A stretch of DNA of 64,000 nt, from assembly GCA_902712845.1 (NCBI GenBank), contig LR743504.1, positions 88,501 through 152,500 of the forward strand, in the 5' to 3' direction. The position numbers and the translations under genes are program-made. The stretch is from Methylobacterium bullatum (GTDB taxonomy: Bacteria; Pseudomonadota; Alphaproteobacteria; Rhizobiales; Beijerinckiaceae). Below, in pieces: positions 15,855-26,305 of this stretch (position 1 is its first letter; each line of letters starts with the position of its first letter). The notes beneath the pieces were generated by a model, which did no database searches, was not told the DNA's origin, and was given only the letters and a program-made list of their open reading frames with translations.

Positions 15855-16700
15855 TCAGGGCCTGTCCGCCGCAGCGGCGAAGGCCCTCAGCCGCCCGATC
15901 TCGTTGCCGTCGCCCTCCTCGGCAGCGAGCCGTTCGTAGACGCGCCCCGCGCCATCGAACATCCGTCGGCCGCCATCGTCATTTCCGAGAAAACTCGCAA
16001 TCTCGTCCATCTCGGCGACCCAGCGATAGGCCTTCGGCACCATGTCGGGCAGGACGCGGGAGAAGCGAGCAAGCAGTTCCGGCTCGCTTTCGGCGAGTTC
16101 GGCATACAGGGCTTCCGCCGCACCGGCACGGCCTGCCGCGAGAATCATCACGGCGGCAAGCGCGGTCAGCCCCTTGTTGATGCCAGCATAGGACATCTTG
16201 AGCGCCGACGCAGCACCGACGCCGCCCTCCACGGGGCGGACGTCCAGCCCCAGTTCGCGCAACGCTACGGACGCCGCGAGATCGTCCCCGGAGACGTAGA
16301 ACCGTGGCCCTTTGTCGCCGGGCTTGGGTGGCGCTCCGATGATGGCGGCATCGATGAAGGGCGCGCCGACCTGTCCGATCACGGCGGCCACGCCACTCTT
16401 CGTCAGGACGTTGAGGGCGTTGCAATCGACGTAGACCGGCTTGCGCCCTGCCGCGGCGAGCGTTGGAGCCAGGCGGAGGGCCAGGCTCTTCGCTTCCGCG
16501 GGTGGGACGATGGAGAGGATGAGGTCGGCCTCGGCGAGGGCCGCCTCGTCCACGCCTTCCATGCCGGACTCCCGGGCCCGCGCGATGGTGGCGGCGCTGC
16601 GCCCGGCCAGAACGGTGAGGATGCGGGCACCGTTCCCGTGCAGGCGGGCTGCGATCGCACTGCCCATGGCGCCGGGTGCGATGACGGCAATCGTCGCCAT
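15855..16700 (-). CDS. NAD(P)-dependent 6-phosphogluconate-dehydrogenase-like oxidoreductase, DUF1932 type
   Basis: A 281-residue beta-hydroxyacid-dehydrogenase relative. The N-terminal Rossmann fold has the dinucleotide motif IAVIAPGAMGSAIAARLHGN; the usual GxGxxG is here APGAMG. DLILSIVPPAEA and VYVDCNALN match the NAD-binding half. The C-terminal helical half (SALKMSYAGINKGLTALAAV) contains the family lysine and resembles the DUF1932 domain. The family oxidises small hydroxy acids, but the substrate cannot be read. It is preceded by a striking palindrome at 16740-16760, 40 bases before its start, and by aspartate aminotransferase on the same strand. Confidence 0.85.
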   Translation of the reverse strand: MATIAVIAPGAMGSAIAARLHGNGARILTVLAGRSAATIARARESGMEGVDEAALAEADLILSIVPPAEAKSLALRLAPTLAAAGRKPVYVDCNALNVLTKSGVAAVIGQVGAPFIDAAIIGAPPKPGDKGPRFYVSGDDLAASVALRELGLDVRPVEGGVGAASALKMSYAGINKGLTALAAVMILAAGRAGAAEALYAELAESEPELLARFSRVLPDMVPKAYRWVAEMDEIASFLGNDDGGRRMFDGAGRVYERLAAEEGDGNEIGRLRAFAAAADRP

Positions 16701-16739
16701 GAACGTCTCCTCCCGGACAGAACCACCCGACCCGCATCT

Positions 16740-16760
16740 GACTCGCGTCAGACGCGAGTC
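16740..16760. promoter_or_regulatory. 21-base palindrome, operator candidate
   Basis: GACTCGCGTC and GACGCGAGTC form perfect 10-base arms with a single A between (16740-16760). This dyad symmetry without a loop suits a dimeric repressor or activator better than an RNA hairpin. It is 40-60 bases upstream of the dehydrogenase start and 27 bases after the end of the aspartate aminotransferase gene. No regulator gene is adjacent. Confidence 0.5.
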
Positions 16761-16787
16761 GTCAAGTCGCGATGGTCCCTCGGTGGC

Positions 16788-18432
<1,645 letters not shown>

Positions 18433-19833
18433 TCAGATGCCGCCGAACACCCAGCGCAGCTTGGACAGGAACCCTCCGCCGGATTTCGCAGCGCGGGTCG
18501 CCTCCGGCTCGTCCTTCTCCGCCGCCGTGGCCTTGTCCGCATGGATCAGCCCGAGGGCCGCCGTATCGGTGGTCTCGCGGTCGATGAGGATGAACCCGCC
18601 GGTGTCGCGGTTCGCCGTGTAGGCATCGATGGCCACGGCGCGGTCCAGGCTCAGGGTCACGTCCGCGATGTCGTTGGCCACGAGGCGGGCGGCCGGAACG
18701 GGATTGCCGCTCTCGGGATCGACCCGCGTATGGATGGTCGTGACAGTGGCGTTTACCGTTACGGTGCCGATCTTGGCCAGCAGCGTGGCGCCGGGCAGGA
18801 GTTCGGTCTCGGCCGCCCAGAAGAGACGGGCGTCGAAACGGTCGCTCACCCGCATCGGCGCATCGGCCGTGACGATCACCGAACCGCGCGAGGCGTCGAT
18901 CTCGTCGGCGAGTACGAGGGTGACGGACTGGCCCTCCACGGCATGCGGGAGGTCGCCATCGGCGGTGAAGATCCGTGCGATGGTGGAGGTCCGGCCCGAA
19001 GGCTCGACGATGATCGCGTCGCCGGGGGCGATGCGGCCGCTGGCGATGAGACCGGAGAACCCGCGGAAATCGGAGTTCGGACGGTTCACCCACTGGACCG
19101 GAAGACGGAACGGAGCGGCCTGCTCCTCGACCCGCACCGGCACTTCTTCGAGGTACTGGAGAAGCGGCGTTCCCGTGTACCAGGGCACGGCGGCACCGGG
19201 CAGGACGACGTTGTCGCCGTTCTTGGCGGAAAGCGGGATGGGCCGGATTTCGGTGAAGCCCAGGGGCGCGGCGAACGCGTCGAACGCCGCCGTGATCTCC
19301 TCGAATTTGGCCTGCGACCAGCCTACCAGATCCATCTTGTTCACGGCGAGGACGACGCGCTTGATCCCGAGCAGCGAGACCAGCAGGGCGTGACGCCGGG
19401 TCTGGCGGGTCAGCCCCTGCCGAGCGTCCACCAGGATCACGGCGACATCGGCCGTGGAGGCACCGGTCGCCATGTTGCGGGTGTACTGCTCGTGGCCGGG
19501 CGTGTCGGCGACGATGAACGAGCGCTTGTCGGTGGAGAAGAAGCGGTAAGCGACATCGATGGTGATGCCCTGCTCTCGCTCGGCCTGAAGACCGTCCACG
19601 AGAAGGGCGAGATCGATCTCGGCGCCCTGGGTGCCGTGCTTGCGCGAATCGCGCTGCAGCGCCGTCACCTGATCGTCGAAGATCTGCTTGGTGTCGTGCA
19701 GGAGGCGGCCGATCAGGGTCGACTTGCCGTCGTCGACGGAGCCGCAGGTAATGAAGCGCAGCACTTCCTTGCTCTGGTGAGCGGCGAGGAAGCTGTCGTA
19801 GCCGAAGGCTTCGGGTGACTGATGGATCGTCAT
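18433..19833 (-). CDS. cysN: Sulfate adenylyltransferase large subunit (GTPase)
   Basis: A 466-residue CysN, the GTP-hydrolysing subunit that drives APS formation by CysD. G-motifs are present: GSVDDGKSTLIGRLL (G1), DTPGHEQYTRNMA (G3) and VNKMD (G4), followed by EF-Tu-like beta-barrel domains. The length shows that APS kinase (CysC) is not fused at the C-terminus, unlike the NodQ form of many Rhizobiales. It starts one base after the cysD stop codon, and cysH-cysD-cysN form one transcript. Confidence 0.96.
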   Translation of the reverse strand: MTIHQSPEAFGYDSFLAAHQSKEVLRFITCGSVDDGKSTLIGRLLHDTKQIFDDQVTALQRDSRKHGTQGAEIDLALLVDGLQAEREQGITIDVAYRFFSTDKRSFIVADTPGHEQYTRNMATGASTADVAVILVDARQGLTRQTRRHALLVSLLGIKRVVLAVNKMDLVGWSQAKFEEITAAFDAFAAPLGFTEIRPIPLSAKNGDNVVLPGAAVPWYTGTPLLQYLEEVPVRVEEQAAPFRLPVQWVNRPNSDFRGFSGLIASGRIAPGDAIIVEPSGRTSTIARIFTADGDLPHAVEGQSVTLVLADEIDASRGSVIVTADAPMRVSDRFDARLFWAAETELLPGATLLAKIGTVTVNATVTTIHTRVDPESGNPVPAARLVANDIADVTLSLDRAVAIDAYTANRDTGGFILIDRETTDTAALGLIHADKATAAEKDEPEATRAAKSGGGFLSKLRWVFGGI

Positions 19834-19834
19834 C

Positions 19835-20770
19835 TTAGAAATACCCCTCCTGCTTCTTGCGCTCCATGGCGCCCGACCCGTCCTTGTCGATCACGCGGCC
19901 CTGACGCTCGGAGGTCCGGGCGGCCAGGGTCTCGCCGATGATCTCGGGCAGGGTCGCGGCATCGCTCTCGACCGCGCCGGTGAGCGGATAGTCGCCCAGC
20001 GTCCGGAAACGCACGGACAGGTTCTGCGGGGTCTCGCCGGGGTTCAGCGGCAGGCGGTCGTCGTCGACCAGGATCAACTGGCCGTCGCGCTCCACCACGG
20101 GCCGGGGCTTGGCGAAGTAGAGCGGCACGATCGGTATCTGCTCCTGCTCGATGTAGAGCCAGACATCGAGCTCGGTCCAATTCGAGATCGGGAAGACGCG
20201 CAGAGATTCGCCGCGCTTCTTCTTGAGGTTGTAGAGGTGCCAGGGCTCGGCGCGCTGGCGTTTCGGGTCCCAGCGGTGCTGGGCCGTGCGCAGGGAGAAG
20301 ATACGCTCCTTGGCGCGGGACGCCTCCTCGTCGCGCCGCGCGCCGCCGAAGGCCGCGTCGAACTTGTGCTTGTCCAGCGCCTGACGCAGCGCCTGCGTCT
20401 TCATCACGTCGGTATGGACTTCCGAACCGTGGCTGATCGGGCCGATGCCACGGGCCAGGCCCTCCTGATTCGTGTGGACGATCAGGTCGAGGCCGAGTTC
20501 CTTGGCGCGCTGATCGCGAAACGCGATCATCTCCTTGAACTTCCACGTCGTATCGATGTGCATCAGGGGGAACGGCAGACGGCCCGGCGCGAAGGCCTTC
20601 AGCGCCAGATGCAGGAGCACCGACGAATCTTTGCCGATCGAATAGAGCATCACGGGGTTCTCGGTGTCGGCGACCGTCTCCCGCATGATGTGGATGCTCT
20701 CGGCTTCGAGACGCTGCAGGTGAGTCAGGCGCTCGGGCAGCGTGGCGGCCAGGGCGGTGGCGGCGCTCAT
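19835..20770 (-). CDS. cysD: Sulfate adenylyltransferase small subunit
   Basis: A 311-residue CysD, the catalytic subunit that adenylates sulfate to APS. The PP-loop-type ATP site is [20 protein letters not shown]; other family segments are [50 protein letters not shown] and [14 protein letters not shown]. Its ATG overlaps the cysH stop (ATGA), so the two are translationally coupled, and cysN starts 1 base after it. Part of the cysHDN operon. Confidence 0.97.
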   Translation of the reverse strand: MSAATALAATLPERLTHLQRLEAESIHIMRETVADTENPVMLYSIGKDSSVLLHLALKAFAPGRLPFPLMHIDTTWKFKEMIAFRDQRAKELGLDLIVHTNQEGLARGIGPISHGSEVHTDVMKTQALRQALDKHKFDAAFGGARRDEEASRAKERIFSLRTAQHRWDPKRQRAEPWHLYNLKKKRGESLRVFPISNWTELDVWLYIEQEQIPIVPLYFAKPRPVVERDGQLILVDDDRLPLNPGETPQNLSVRFRTLGDYPLTGAVESDAATLPEIIGETLAARTSERQGRVIDKDGSGAMERKKQEGYF

Positions 20771-21564
20771 CGGGCAATCTCCAGATTGCTGTTACGGGGT
20801 GTCGGTTCGAATGCGGCGGCTTCCTGGCCCGGCTGAACGTTCGCCTCGGGCTGGTGCACGTGAAGGCCGCATTCCTTCTTGGATTCCTGCTCCCACCACC
20901 AGCGGCCGGCGCGCTCGGATTCACCGATCTTCACGGCGCGGGTGCAAGGGGCGCAGCCGATCGAGGGAAAGCCGCGGTCGTGAAGGACGTTGTAGGGAAT
21001 GTAATTGTCGATGACGAAGCGGTCGACATCGGCGCGGGTCCAATCCGCAAGCGGATTGATCTTGATGAGCCCGCGCGCGTCGTCGGCCTCCGCGAGGGGC
21101 GTGTCCGAACGGTTCGCGGATTGACCCGCCCGCAGACCCGTCAGCCAACCGGCGGCGCCGTCGAGGGCGCGGCTCAGCGGCTCGACCTTGCGGAAGCCGC
21201 AGCAGGCTTGCCGGGCCGCGACCGAATGGCGAAAGCCGTTGATGCCTTCTTCCCGCACGAACGCCTCTTCCGAGACCCGCTCGGGCGCATAGGCCTGGAT
21301 GCGGATGCCGTAGGCCGACTCGGTCTCCGCCCAGACGTCGTAGGTCTCGGGAAAGAGCCGGCCCGTATCGAGGGTGACGATCTCCGTCCGCCCCTTGGCC
21401 ATGGCGAGGGCATGGGTGAGAGCCTGATCCTCGATGCCGAGGCTGGTGGTGAAGACCAGCCTGCCGGGGATCGCGGCCTCGATCGCACGAATGCGCCCCT
21501 TGAGATCGAGGCCGGCCATGGCGGACGCGAGGTCCCGCGCCGTTCGTTCCAGGGAAGTACTCAT
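20767..21564 (-). CDS. cysH: APS reductase ([4Fe-4S] type), CysH family
   Basis: A 265-residue reductase of the CysH family that makes sulfite. All five key cysteines of assimilatory APS reductases are present: Cys121-Cys122 in [13 protein letters not shown], Cys204 and Cys207 in GCAPCTRAV, and the catalytic Cys232 in KKECGLH. The CC plus CxxC set holds a [4Fe-4S] cluster and is known to mark APS-using enzymes, whereas PAPS reductases keep only the ECGLH cysteine. With no cysC in the region, direct use of APS is the likely route. The start [15 protein letters not shown] at 21564 is preferred to the ATG at 21612. A promoter-operator arrangement lies 55-80 bases upstream. Confidence 0.95.
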   Translation of the reverse strand: MSTSLERTARDLASAMAGLDLKGRIRAIEAAIPGRLVFTTSLGIEDQALTHALAMAKGRTEIVTLDTGRLFPETYDVWAETESAYGIRIQAYAPERVSEEAFVREEGINGFRHSVAARQACCGFRKVEPLSRALDGAAGWLTGLRAGQSANRSDTPLAEADDARGLIKINPLADWTRADVDRFVIDNYIPYNVLHDRGFPSIGCAPCTRAVKIGESERAGRWWWEQESKKECGLHVHQPEANVQPGQEAAAFEPTPRNSNLEIAR

Positions 21565-21619
21565 GTGCGTGTTCCGTACGCCTGCCTTGTCATATGCCCG
21601 CTTGTCTGGCACCTGAAAT

Positions 21620-21643
21620 GTTCGCTATAACGAACGCTGTCAA
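21620..21643 (-). promoter_or_regulatory. Promoter element and operator candidate of cysHDN
   Basis: On the minus strand a consensus -35 box TTGACA (21643-21638) is followed at once by the inverted repeat GTTCG-N6-CGAAC (21635-21620). The dyad occupies the spacer between -35 and the expected -10, about 56-71 bases before the cysH start. A regulator bound there would block RNA polymerase. No good -10 hexamer was found, which might mean activator dependence or an unusual promoter. Confidence 0.55.
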
Positions 21644-21814
21644 GGCATGGCGGGTATCGCGCCGCGGCATTCCCCCGCTGCGGTAAATATGGTTTGCCGC
21701 GGCGAGGACGCCCGATGGGTTGCTCGTCGAGGAATATTCTTCTTAATTTGCTGGTCAACGCCGTGCCCTAGCGCACCACAGCGCCGCTGACCGGAACCGC
21801 AAAGCGAGGTCAAT

Positions 21815-22321
21815 GTGGACTCGATCGATCTCAAGATCCTGGCGCTGCTCCAGAACGACGCCACCCTGTCGATCGCTACGATCGGCGAGAAGGTCGGCCT
21901 GTCGCAGACGCCCTGCTGGAAGCGGATCCAGCGCCTCGAAGCGGATGGTGTGATCGACCGGCGGGTCGCTGTCCTCGATCCGGTCAAGTTGGGTCTCGGC
22001 CTCACCGTCTTCGTCTCGATCGAGACGTCGGATCATTCGCGTGACTGGCTCGAACGCTTCGCCGCCACCGTCTCGGCCATGCCGGAAGTGCTGGAATTCT
22101 ACCGCATGGCGGGCGATGTGGATTACATGCTGCGGGTCGTTGTCGCCGATATGCAGGCTTACGACACCTTTTATAAGCAACTCATCGCGACGTTGCCCCT
22201 GAAGAACGTGACGTCACGATTCGCCATGGAAAAAGTGAAGTCGACGACGGCACTTCCGCTTCCGTCAGCGCCGACGAACGGGCGTTTCGTACCGACGCTC
22301 TCCGTGGTGGCTGGAGAATAA
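21815..22321 (+). CDS. Lrp/AsnC-family transcriptional regulator, GTG start
   Basis: A 168-residue AsnC/Lrp-type regulator. The N-terminal helix-turn-helix is IDLKILALLQNDATLSIATI, with recognition-helix region VGLSQTPCWKRIQRLEADGV, and the C-terminal RAM effector domain includes VFVSIETSDHSRDWLERF and AGDVDYMLRVVVADMQAY. The family senses amino acids or related molecules. It is divergent from cysHDN with 250 bases between, and cysJ follows on the same strand after about 107 bases, so regulation of sulfur assimilation is a reasonable guess from context. The GTG at 21815 opens the family N-terminus. Confidence 0.92.
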   Translation: MDSIDLKILALLQNDATLSIATIGEKVGLSQTPCWKRIQRLEADGVIDRRVAVLDPVKLGLGLTVFVSIETSDHSRDWLERFAATVSAMPEVLEFYRMAGDVDYMLRVVVADMQAYDTFYKQLIATLPLKNVTSRFAMEKVKSTTALPLPSAPTNGRFVPTLSVVAGE

Positions 22322-22428
22322 AATTCTGTTCTGCGCTGCGATCATAGGCAGCTCCTTCTCTCACGACGCCGTTCTGTAAAACGGACATCCCGTTGACAGG
22401 CGGCCCCGCAGCGCGACATGGCTTAACG

Positions 22429-24198
22429 ATGGCACGACAAGCGATCCTCCCCCGCACCGCCCCGTTCGACGACAGCGAACGCGCGAGCCTCGACGCCGTC
22501 CTCGGGGCGGCGACACCGATTCAGCGCGCCTGGCTCGCGGGCTTCCTCGCCGGTCTCGACGCGGCCGGGGGCCAGCCTGCCGCCCTCCCCGCCGCCCCGC
22601 CCAAGGCCGCCGAGCCGCTGACGATCATCTACGCCAGCGAATCCGGCAATTGCGAAGCCCTGGCGGGTTCCGTCGCCAAGCTCGCCAAGAAGAGCGGCTT
22701 CAAGCCGAAGGTGGTGGATTTCGCCGACCTCGACGTCGCCACGCTGACGGTCTCAAAGAACCTCATCGCCATCGCGGCGACCTGGGGCGAGGGTGAACCT
22801 CCGGCCCGCGCCACCCGCGCCTACAACGAGTTGATGGGCGACGGGGCCCCCCGCCTCGACGGCGTGACCTTCGGCGTTCTGGCGCTGGGGGATACCTCCT
22901 ATGTGGAGTTCTGCGCCATCGGCAAGGCGCTCGACGAGCGATTCGAGGCGCTGGGCGGCAAGCGCGGGGCCGAGCGGGCCGATCTCGATCTCGATTTCGA
23001 CAAGCCCGCCGCCGACTGGATCAAGAACACCCTGAAGGCGCTGGCGCCCGCGCCGAGCGCCGATAACGTCGTCGCGGTGGATTTCGCCGGGCGCGCCGCC
23101 GCCGAGGACGACGATGCCGAGCCGAGCCGCGAGCCGGTGGTGGTGGAGGTGGTGGATCATATCAACCTCAACTCGTCGCTCTCCGACAAGGAAACGATCC
23201 ATCTGGCCCTCGAATTCGAGGACGGCGCTCCGGCCTACGAGCCCGGCGATTCGCTCGAGATCTACCCCGAGAACGATCCGGCCCTCGTCGAGGACATCCT
23301 CAGGGCGACGAACCTCTCCGGCGAAGAGGCCCTGCGCAAGGCCTTGCTGTCCGAGCGCGACATCACCACGCTCTCGGCCACCACCGTGGAGCGGTTCGCC
23401 AAGGCGACGAGCCATGCCGAGGCGCAGAAGCTCATCGACAGCGGCGAGGTGCGCGCCTGGATCGAGGGGCGCCACCTCATCGATCTGATCGAGACCTTTC
23501 CGGCCACCCTTTCGGCGGAGCACCTCAACACCATCACCCGGCCCCTGCCCCCGCGCGCCTATTCCATCGCCTCCTCGCGTAGGGAAGTCGGGGACGAGGT
23601 TCATCTCGTCATCGCCGCCGTGCGCTACGAGACGCATGGGCGGTCACGCTCGGGCGTCACCTCGGTGCAGGTCGCCGACCGGATCAGGAACGGCAGCAAG
23701 CTGCGGGTGAAGCTGAAGCCGAACCGGCATTTCCGCCTGCCGCAGGACCCGGCCACCGACATCATCATGGTCGGCCCCGGCACCGGCGTCGCCCCGTTCC
23801 GCGCCTTCGTGCAGGAACGCCGCGCGATCGAGGCCACCGGCCGCTCGTGGCTGTTCTTCGGTGACCGCAAGTTCACCCACGACTTCCTCTACCAGCTCGA
23901 ATGGCAGGAGGCCCTGGAGGACGGCTCGCTCACGAAGATCGACGTGGCCTTCTCCCGCGACCAGCCCGAGAAGATCTACGTGCAGGACCGTATCCGCCAC
24001 CACGCCAGGGAGTTGGTGGAATGGCTCGACGGCGGCGCCAGCTTCTACGTCTGCGGCGACGCCAACAGGATGGCCAAGGATGTCCGTAACGCGGTCGTCC
24101 ATGCCTATGCCGAGGTCAAATCGCTGAGCGAGGCCGATGCCGAGGCCGCCGTCGCGGCCCTGGAGCGTGCGCATCGCTACCAGCAGGACGTTTACTAG
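22429..24198 (+). CDS. cysJ: Sulfite reductase flavoprotein subunit (CysJ-like)
   Basis: A 589-residue diflavin reductase that passes electrons from NADPH through FAD and FMN to the hemoprotein subunit. A flavodoxin domain lies at about 60-200 (TIIYASESGNCEALAGSVAK, AATWGEGEPPARATRAY, LALGDTSYVEFC), the FAD domain at about 230-450 (PRAYSIASSRREVGDEVHL, RSGVTSVQVADRI) and the NADP domain after that (MVGPGTGVAPFRAFVQERRA, LFFGDRKFTHDFLY, VQDRIRHHARELVEWL), ending in the usual ...QQDVY. The ATG at 22429 is preferred to a TTG at 22393. cysI follows after an unusual 161-base gap that holds repeat sequence. Confidence 0.94.
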   Translation: MARQAILPRTAPFDDSERASLDAVLGAATPIQRAWLAGFLAGLDAAGGQPAALPAAPPKAAEPLTIIYASESGNCEALAGSVAKLAKKSGFKPKVVDFADLDVATLTVSKNLIAIAATWGEGEPPARATRAYNELMGDGAPRLDGVTFGVLALGDTSYVEFCAIGKALDERFEALGGKRGAERADLDLDFDKPAADWIKNTLKALAPAPSADNVVAVDFAGRAAAEDDDAEPSREPVVVEVVDHINLNSSLSDKETIHLALEFEDGAPAYEPGDSLEIYPENDPALVEDILRATNLSGEEALRKALLSERDITTLSATTVERFAKATSHAEAQKLIDSGEVRAWIEGRHLIDLIETFPATLSAEHLNTITRPLPPRAYSIASSRREVGDEVHLVIAAVRYETHGRSRSGVTSVQVADRIRNGSKLRVKLKPNRHFRLPQDPATDIIMVGPGTGVAPFRAFVQERRAIEATGRSWLFFGDRKFTHDFLYQLEWQEALEDGSLTKIDVAFSRDQPEKIYVQDRIRHHARELVEWLDGGASFYVCGDANRMAKDVRNAVVHAYAEVKSLSEADAEAAVAALERAHRYQQDVY

Positions 24199-24210
24199 GA
24201 CGCGAACACG

Positions 24211-24311
24211 ACCCTCCCCCTCCGCGGGGGAGGAGACGACCTCTCCGGATGGGGCGCTCCCCTCTTCTCGACCCGCTTTGCGGGCCACCCTCTCCCGCAG
24301 AGGGGAGAGGG
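24211..24311. repeat. Mosaic palindromic repeat between cysJ and cysI
   Basis: Three short hairpins follow one another: CCTCCCCC/GGGGGAGG (24213-24220 with 24226-24233), CCCGC/GCGGG (24272-24276 with 24280-24284) and CCCTCTCCC/GGGAGAGGG (24288-24296 with 24303-24311). This arrangement is an intergenic repeat that I recall as widespread in Methylobacterium and related genomes. It sits inside what is otherwise a two-gene operon. Confidence 0.7.
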
Positions 24312-24359
24312 ACGTGCACCGACGACACCGAGAACACGCGAACGAACCGGAACATCACA

Positions 24360-26153
24360 ATGGACGACCTGACCCCTCCCCGCACCTACGAGACCCCGCC
24401 GACCACGCGTCCCATCGACGAGGCCGAAGCGGCGCGCGAGGCGGGCCTCGCGCATAACGAGCACATCAAGATCGCGAGCGGTTTCCTGCGCGGAACCCTG
24501 GCCGACGGTCTGCTCAAGCACGCCACCGGGGCGATCTCCGAGGATGACGGCCAGCTCGTGAAGTTCCACGGGATGTACCAGCAGGATGACCGCGACCTGC
24601 GACCCGAGCGGACCAAGAAGAAGCTCGACAAGGCCTACAGCTTCATGATCCGCCTGCGCATCGCCGGCGGGGTGGTGACACCGAAGCAGTGGCTCGTCCT
24701 CGACAACATCGCCACCACCTACGCCAACGGCACCCTGCGGGCGACCACGCGCCAGACCTTCCAGTATCACGGCGTCATCAAGTCGAACCTCAAGCGCACG
24801 ATGGCCGCCATCGACGGCGCCTTGCTCGATACCATCGCCGCCTGCGGCGACGTCAACCGCAACGTGATGGCCTCCACGAATCCGGCCCAGTCCGGCGCTC
24901 ACAAGGCCGCCTACGAACTCGGCAAGGAGATCTCCGACAGCCTCCTGCCAAAGACCAATGCCTGGCGCGAGATCTGGCTCGATGGCGAGAAGGTGATCGG
25001 CGGCGAACCGGAATCCGAGCCCGTCTACGGCAGGACCTACCTGCCGCGTAAGTTCAAGATCGTGATCGCCGTACCGCCCTCGAACGAGGTCGACGTCTTC
25101 GCGCACGATCTCGGGTTCATCGCCATCCTCGACAAGAAGAACAAGGTGACGGGCTGGAACGTCACTGTCGGTGGCGGCATGGGCATGACCCATGGCGAGC
25201 CCGATACTTTCCCGCGCACGGCCGACGTGATGCTGTTCTGCAAGCCCGACGAGGCGGTGCGGGTGGCCGAGGCGGTGATGACCGTCCAGCGCGACTGGGG
25301 CAACCGCAAGAACCGCAAGAACGCCCGGCTCAAGTATACGATCGAGCGGTACGGCCTCGCCGCCTTCCGCGCCGAGGTGGAGAAGCGCGTCGGTGTGAAA
25401 CTGGCCGATCCCAAACCCTTCGCCTTCACCGGGAACGGCGACCGCTATGGCTGGACCGAGGGCGACAATGGCCGCCATCACTTGACCCTCTATGTCCCGT
25501 CCGGCCGCATCAAGGATGTGGAGGGCGACGGCCCGAAGCTCCTGACCGGCCTTCGCCGGATCGCGGAGATCCACGAGGGCGATTTCCGGCTCACCGGCAA
25601 TCAGAACGTCATCATCGCTAACGTGCCGGCCGAGAAGCGTGCGGAGATCGAGGCGCTGGTGGACGAATACGGCATGCAGAAGGGAGCGGGCGCCTTGCGC
25701 CGTAACTCCATCGCCTGCGTCGCCCTACCCACCTGCGGCCTGGCTCTGGCGGAAAGCGAGCGCTACCTGCCGGACCTGATGACGGAACTGGAGGAGAGCC
25801 TCGCCTCGCACGGGCTGCAGGACGACGAGATCACGATCCGCATGACGGGCTGCCCCAATGGCTGCGCCCGTCCCTTCATCGCCGAGATCGGCTTCGTCGG
25901 TCGCGGCCCGGAGCGCTATCACCTCTATCTCGGTGCGGCCTTCGACGGCTCACGCCTCGGCAAGCTCTATGCCGAAGACGTGACCGCCTCGGAGATCAGG
26001 ACGATCCTCGATCCGCTCTTCGGCGCCTACGCTCAGGGTAAGAATCCAGGTGAACGGTTCGGCGACTTCCTGATCCGCGCCGGCTACGTAGCGAGAACCT
26101 TCAACGGGCCGGATTTCCACACGAATATCGGCGCCCTGAAGGGCGTCGCCTGA
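24360..26153 (+). CDS. cysI: Sulfite reductase hemoprotein subunit (siroheme, [4Fe-4S])
   Basis: A 597-residue siroheme/[4Fe-4S] reductase of the nitrite/sulfite reductase family, making sulfide from sulfite in six electrons. The two ferredoxin-like domains and the cluster cysteines are visible: SIACVALPTCGLALAESERY and the coupled MTGCPNGCARPFIAEIGFV. RTYLPRKFKIVIAVPP and TTRQTFQYHGV are characteristic of CysI rather than nitrite reductase. The adjacent diflavin CysJ supports sulfite as substrate. The start at 24360 (MDDLTPPRTYETPPTTRP) is preferred to a longer frame that would read through the upstream repeat. A 40-base palindrome follows 8 bases after its stop. Confidence 0.95.
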   Translation: MDDLTPPRTYETPPTTRPIDEAEAAREAGLAHNEHIKIASGFLRGTLADGLLKHATGAISEDDGQLVKFHGMYQQDDRDLRPERTKKKLDKAYSFMIRLRIAGGVVTPKQWLVLDNIATTYANGTLRATTRQTFQYHGVIKSNLKRTMAAIDGALLDTIAACGDVNRNVMASTNPAQSGAHKAAYELGKEISDSLLPKTNAWREIWLDGEKVIGGEPESEPVYGRTYLPRKFKIVIAVPPSNEVDVFAHDLGFIAILDKKNKVTGWNVTVGGGMGMTHGEPDTFPRTADVMLFCKPDEAVRVAEAVMTVQRDWGNRKNRKNARLKYTIERYGLAAFRAEVEKRVGVKLADPKPFAFTGNGDRYGWTEGDNGRHHLTLYVPSGRIKDVEGDGPKLLTGLRRIAEIHEGDFRLTGNQNVIIANVPAEKRAEIEALVDEYGMQKGAGALRRNSIACVALPTCGLALAESERYLPDLMTELEESLASHGLQDDEITIRMTGCPNGCARPFIAEIGFVGRGPERYHLYLGAAFDGSRLGKLYAEDVTASEIRTILDPLFGAYAQGKNPGERFGDFLIRAGYVARTFNGPDFHTNIGALKGVA

Positions 26154-26161
26154 ACCTCGTC

Positions 26162-26201
26162 GACACGTGCACTGCTGCATCGATGCTGCAGTGCACGTGT
26201 C
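26162..26201. repeat. 40-base near-perfect palindrome after cysI
   Basis: GACACGTGCACTGC (26162-26175) and GCAGTGCACGTGTC (26188-26201) are perfect 14-base arms, and the 12 bases between also form a palindrome except for one mismatched pair, so the whole 40 bases is symmetric about CATCGATG. It could form a 19-base-pair hairpin ending the cysJI transcript, but no T-run follows; as DNA it is also a strong dyad. It begins 8 bases after the cysI stop codon. Confidence 0.6.
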
Positions 26202-26305
26202 CCGGATCGTGTGGTCAAGCTTAGGCAAGGCACGAATATAAGTCCGGCATCGCTGAACTCTGGCGCGGCTTCGCGGTTGATGCTGCAAAGCGACCGGAGG
26301 CGACG

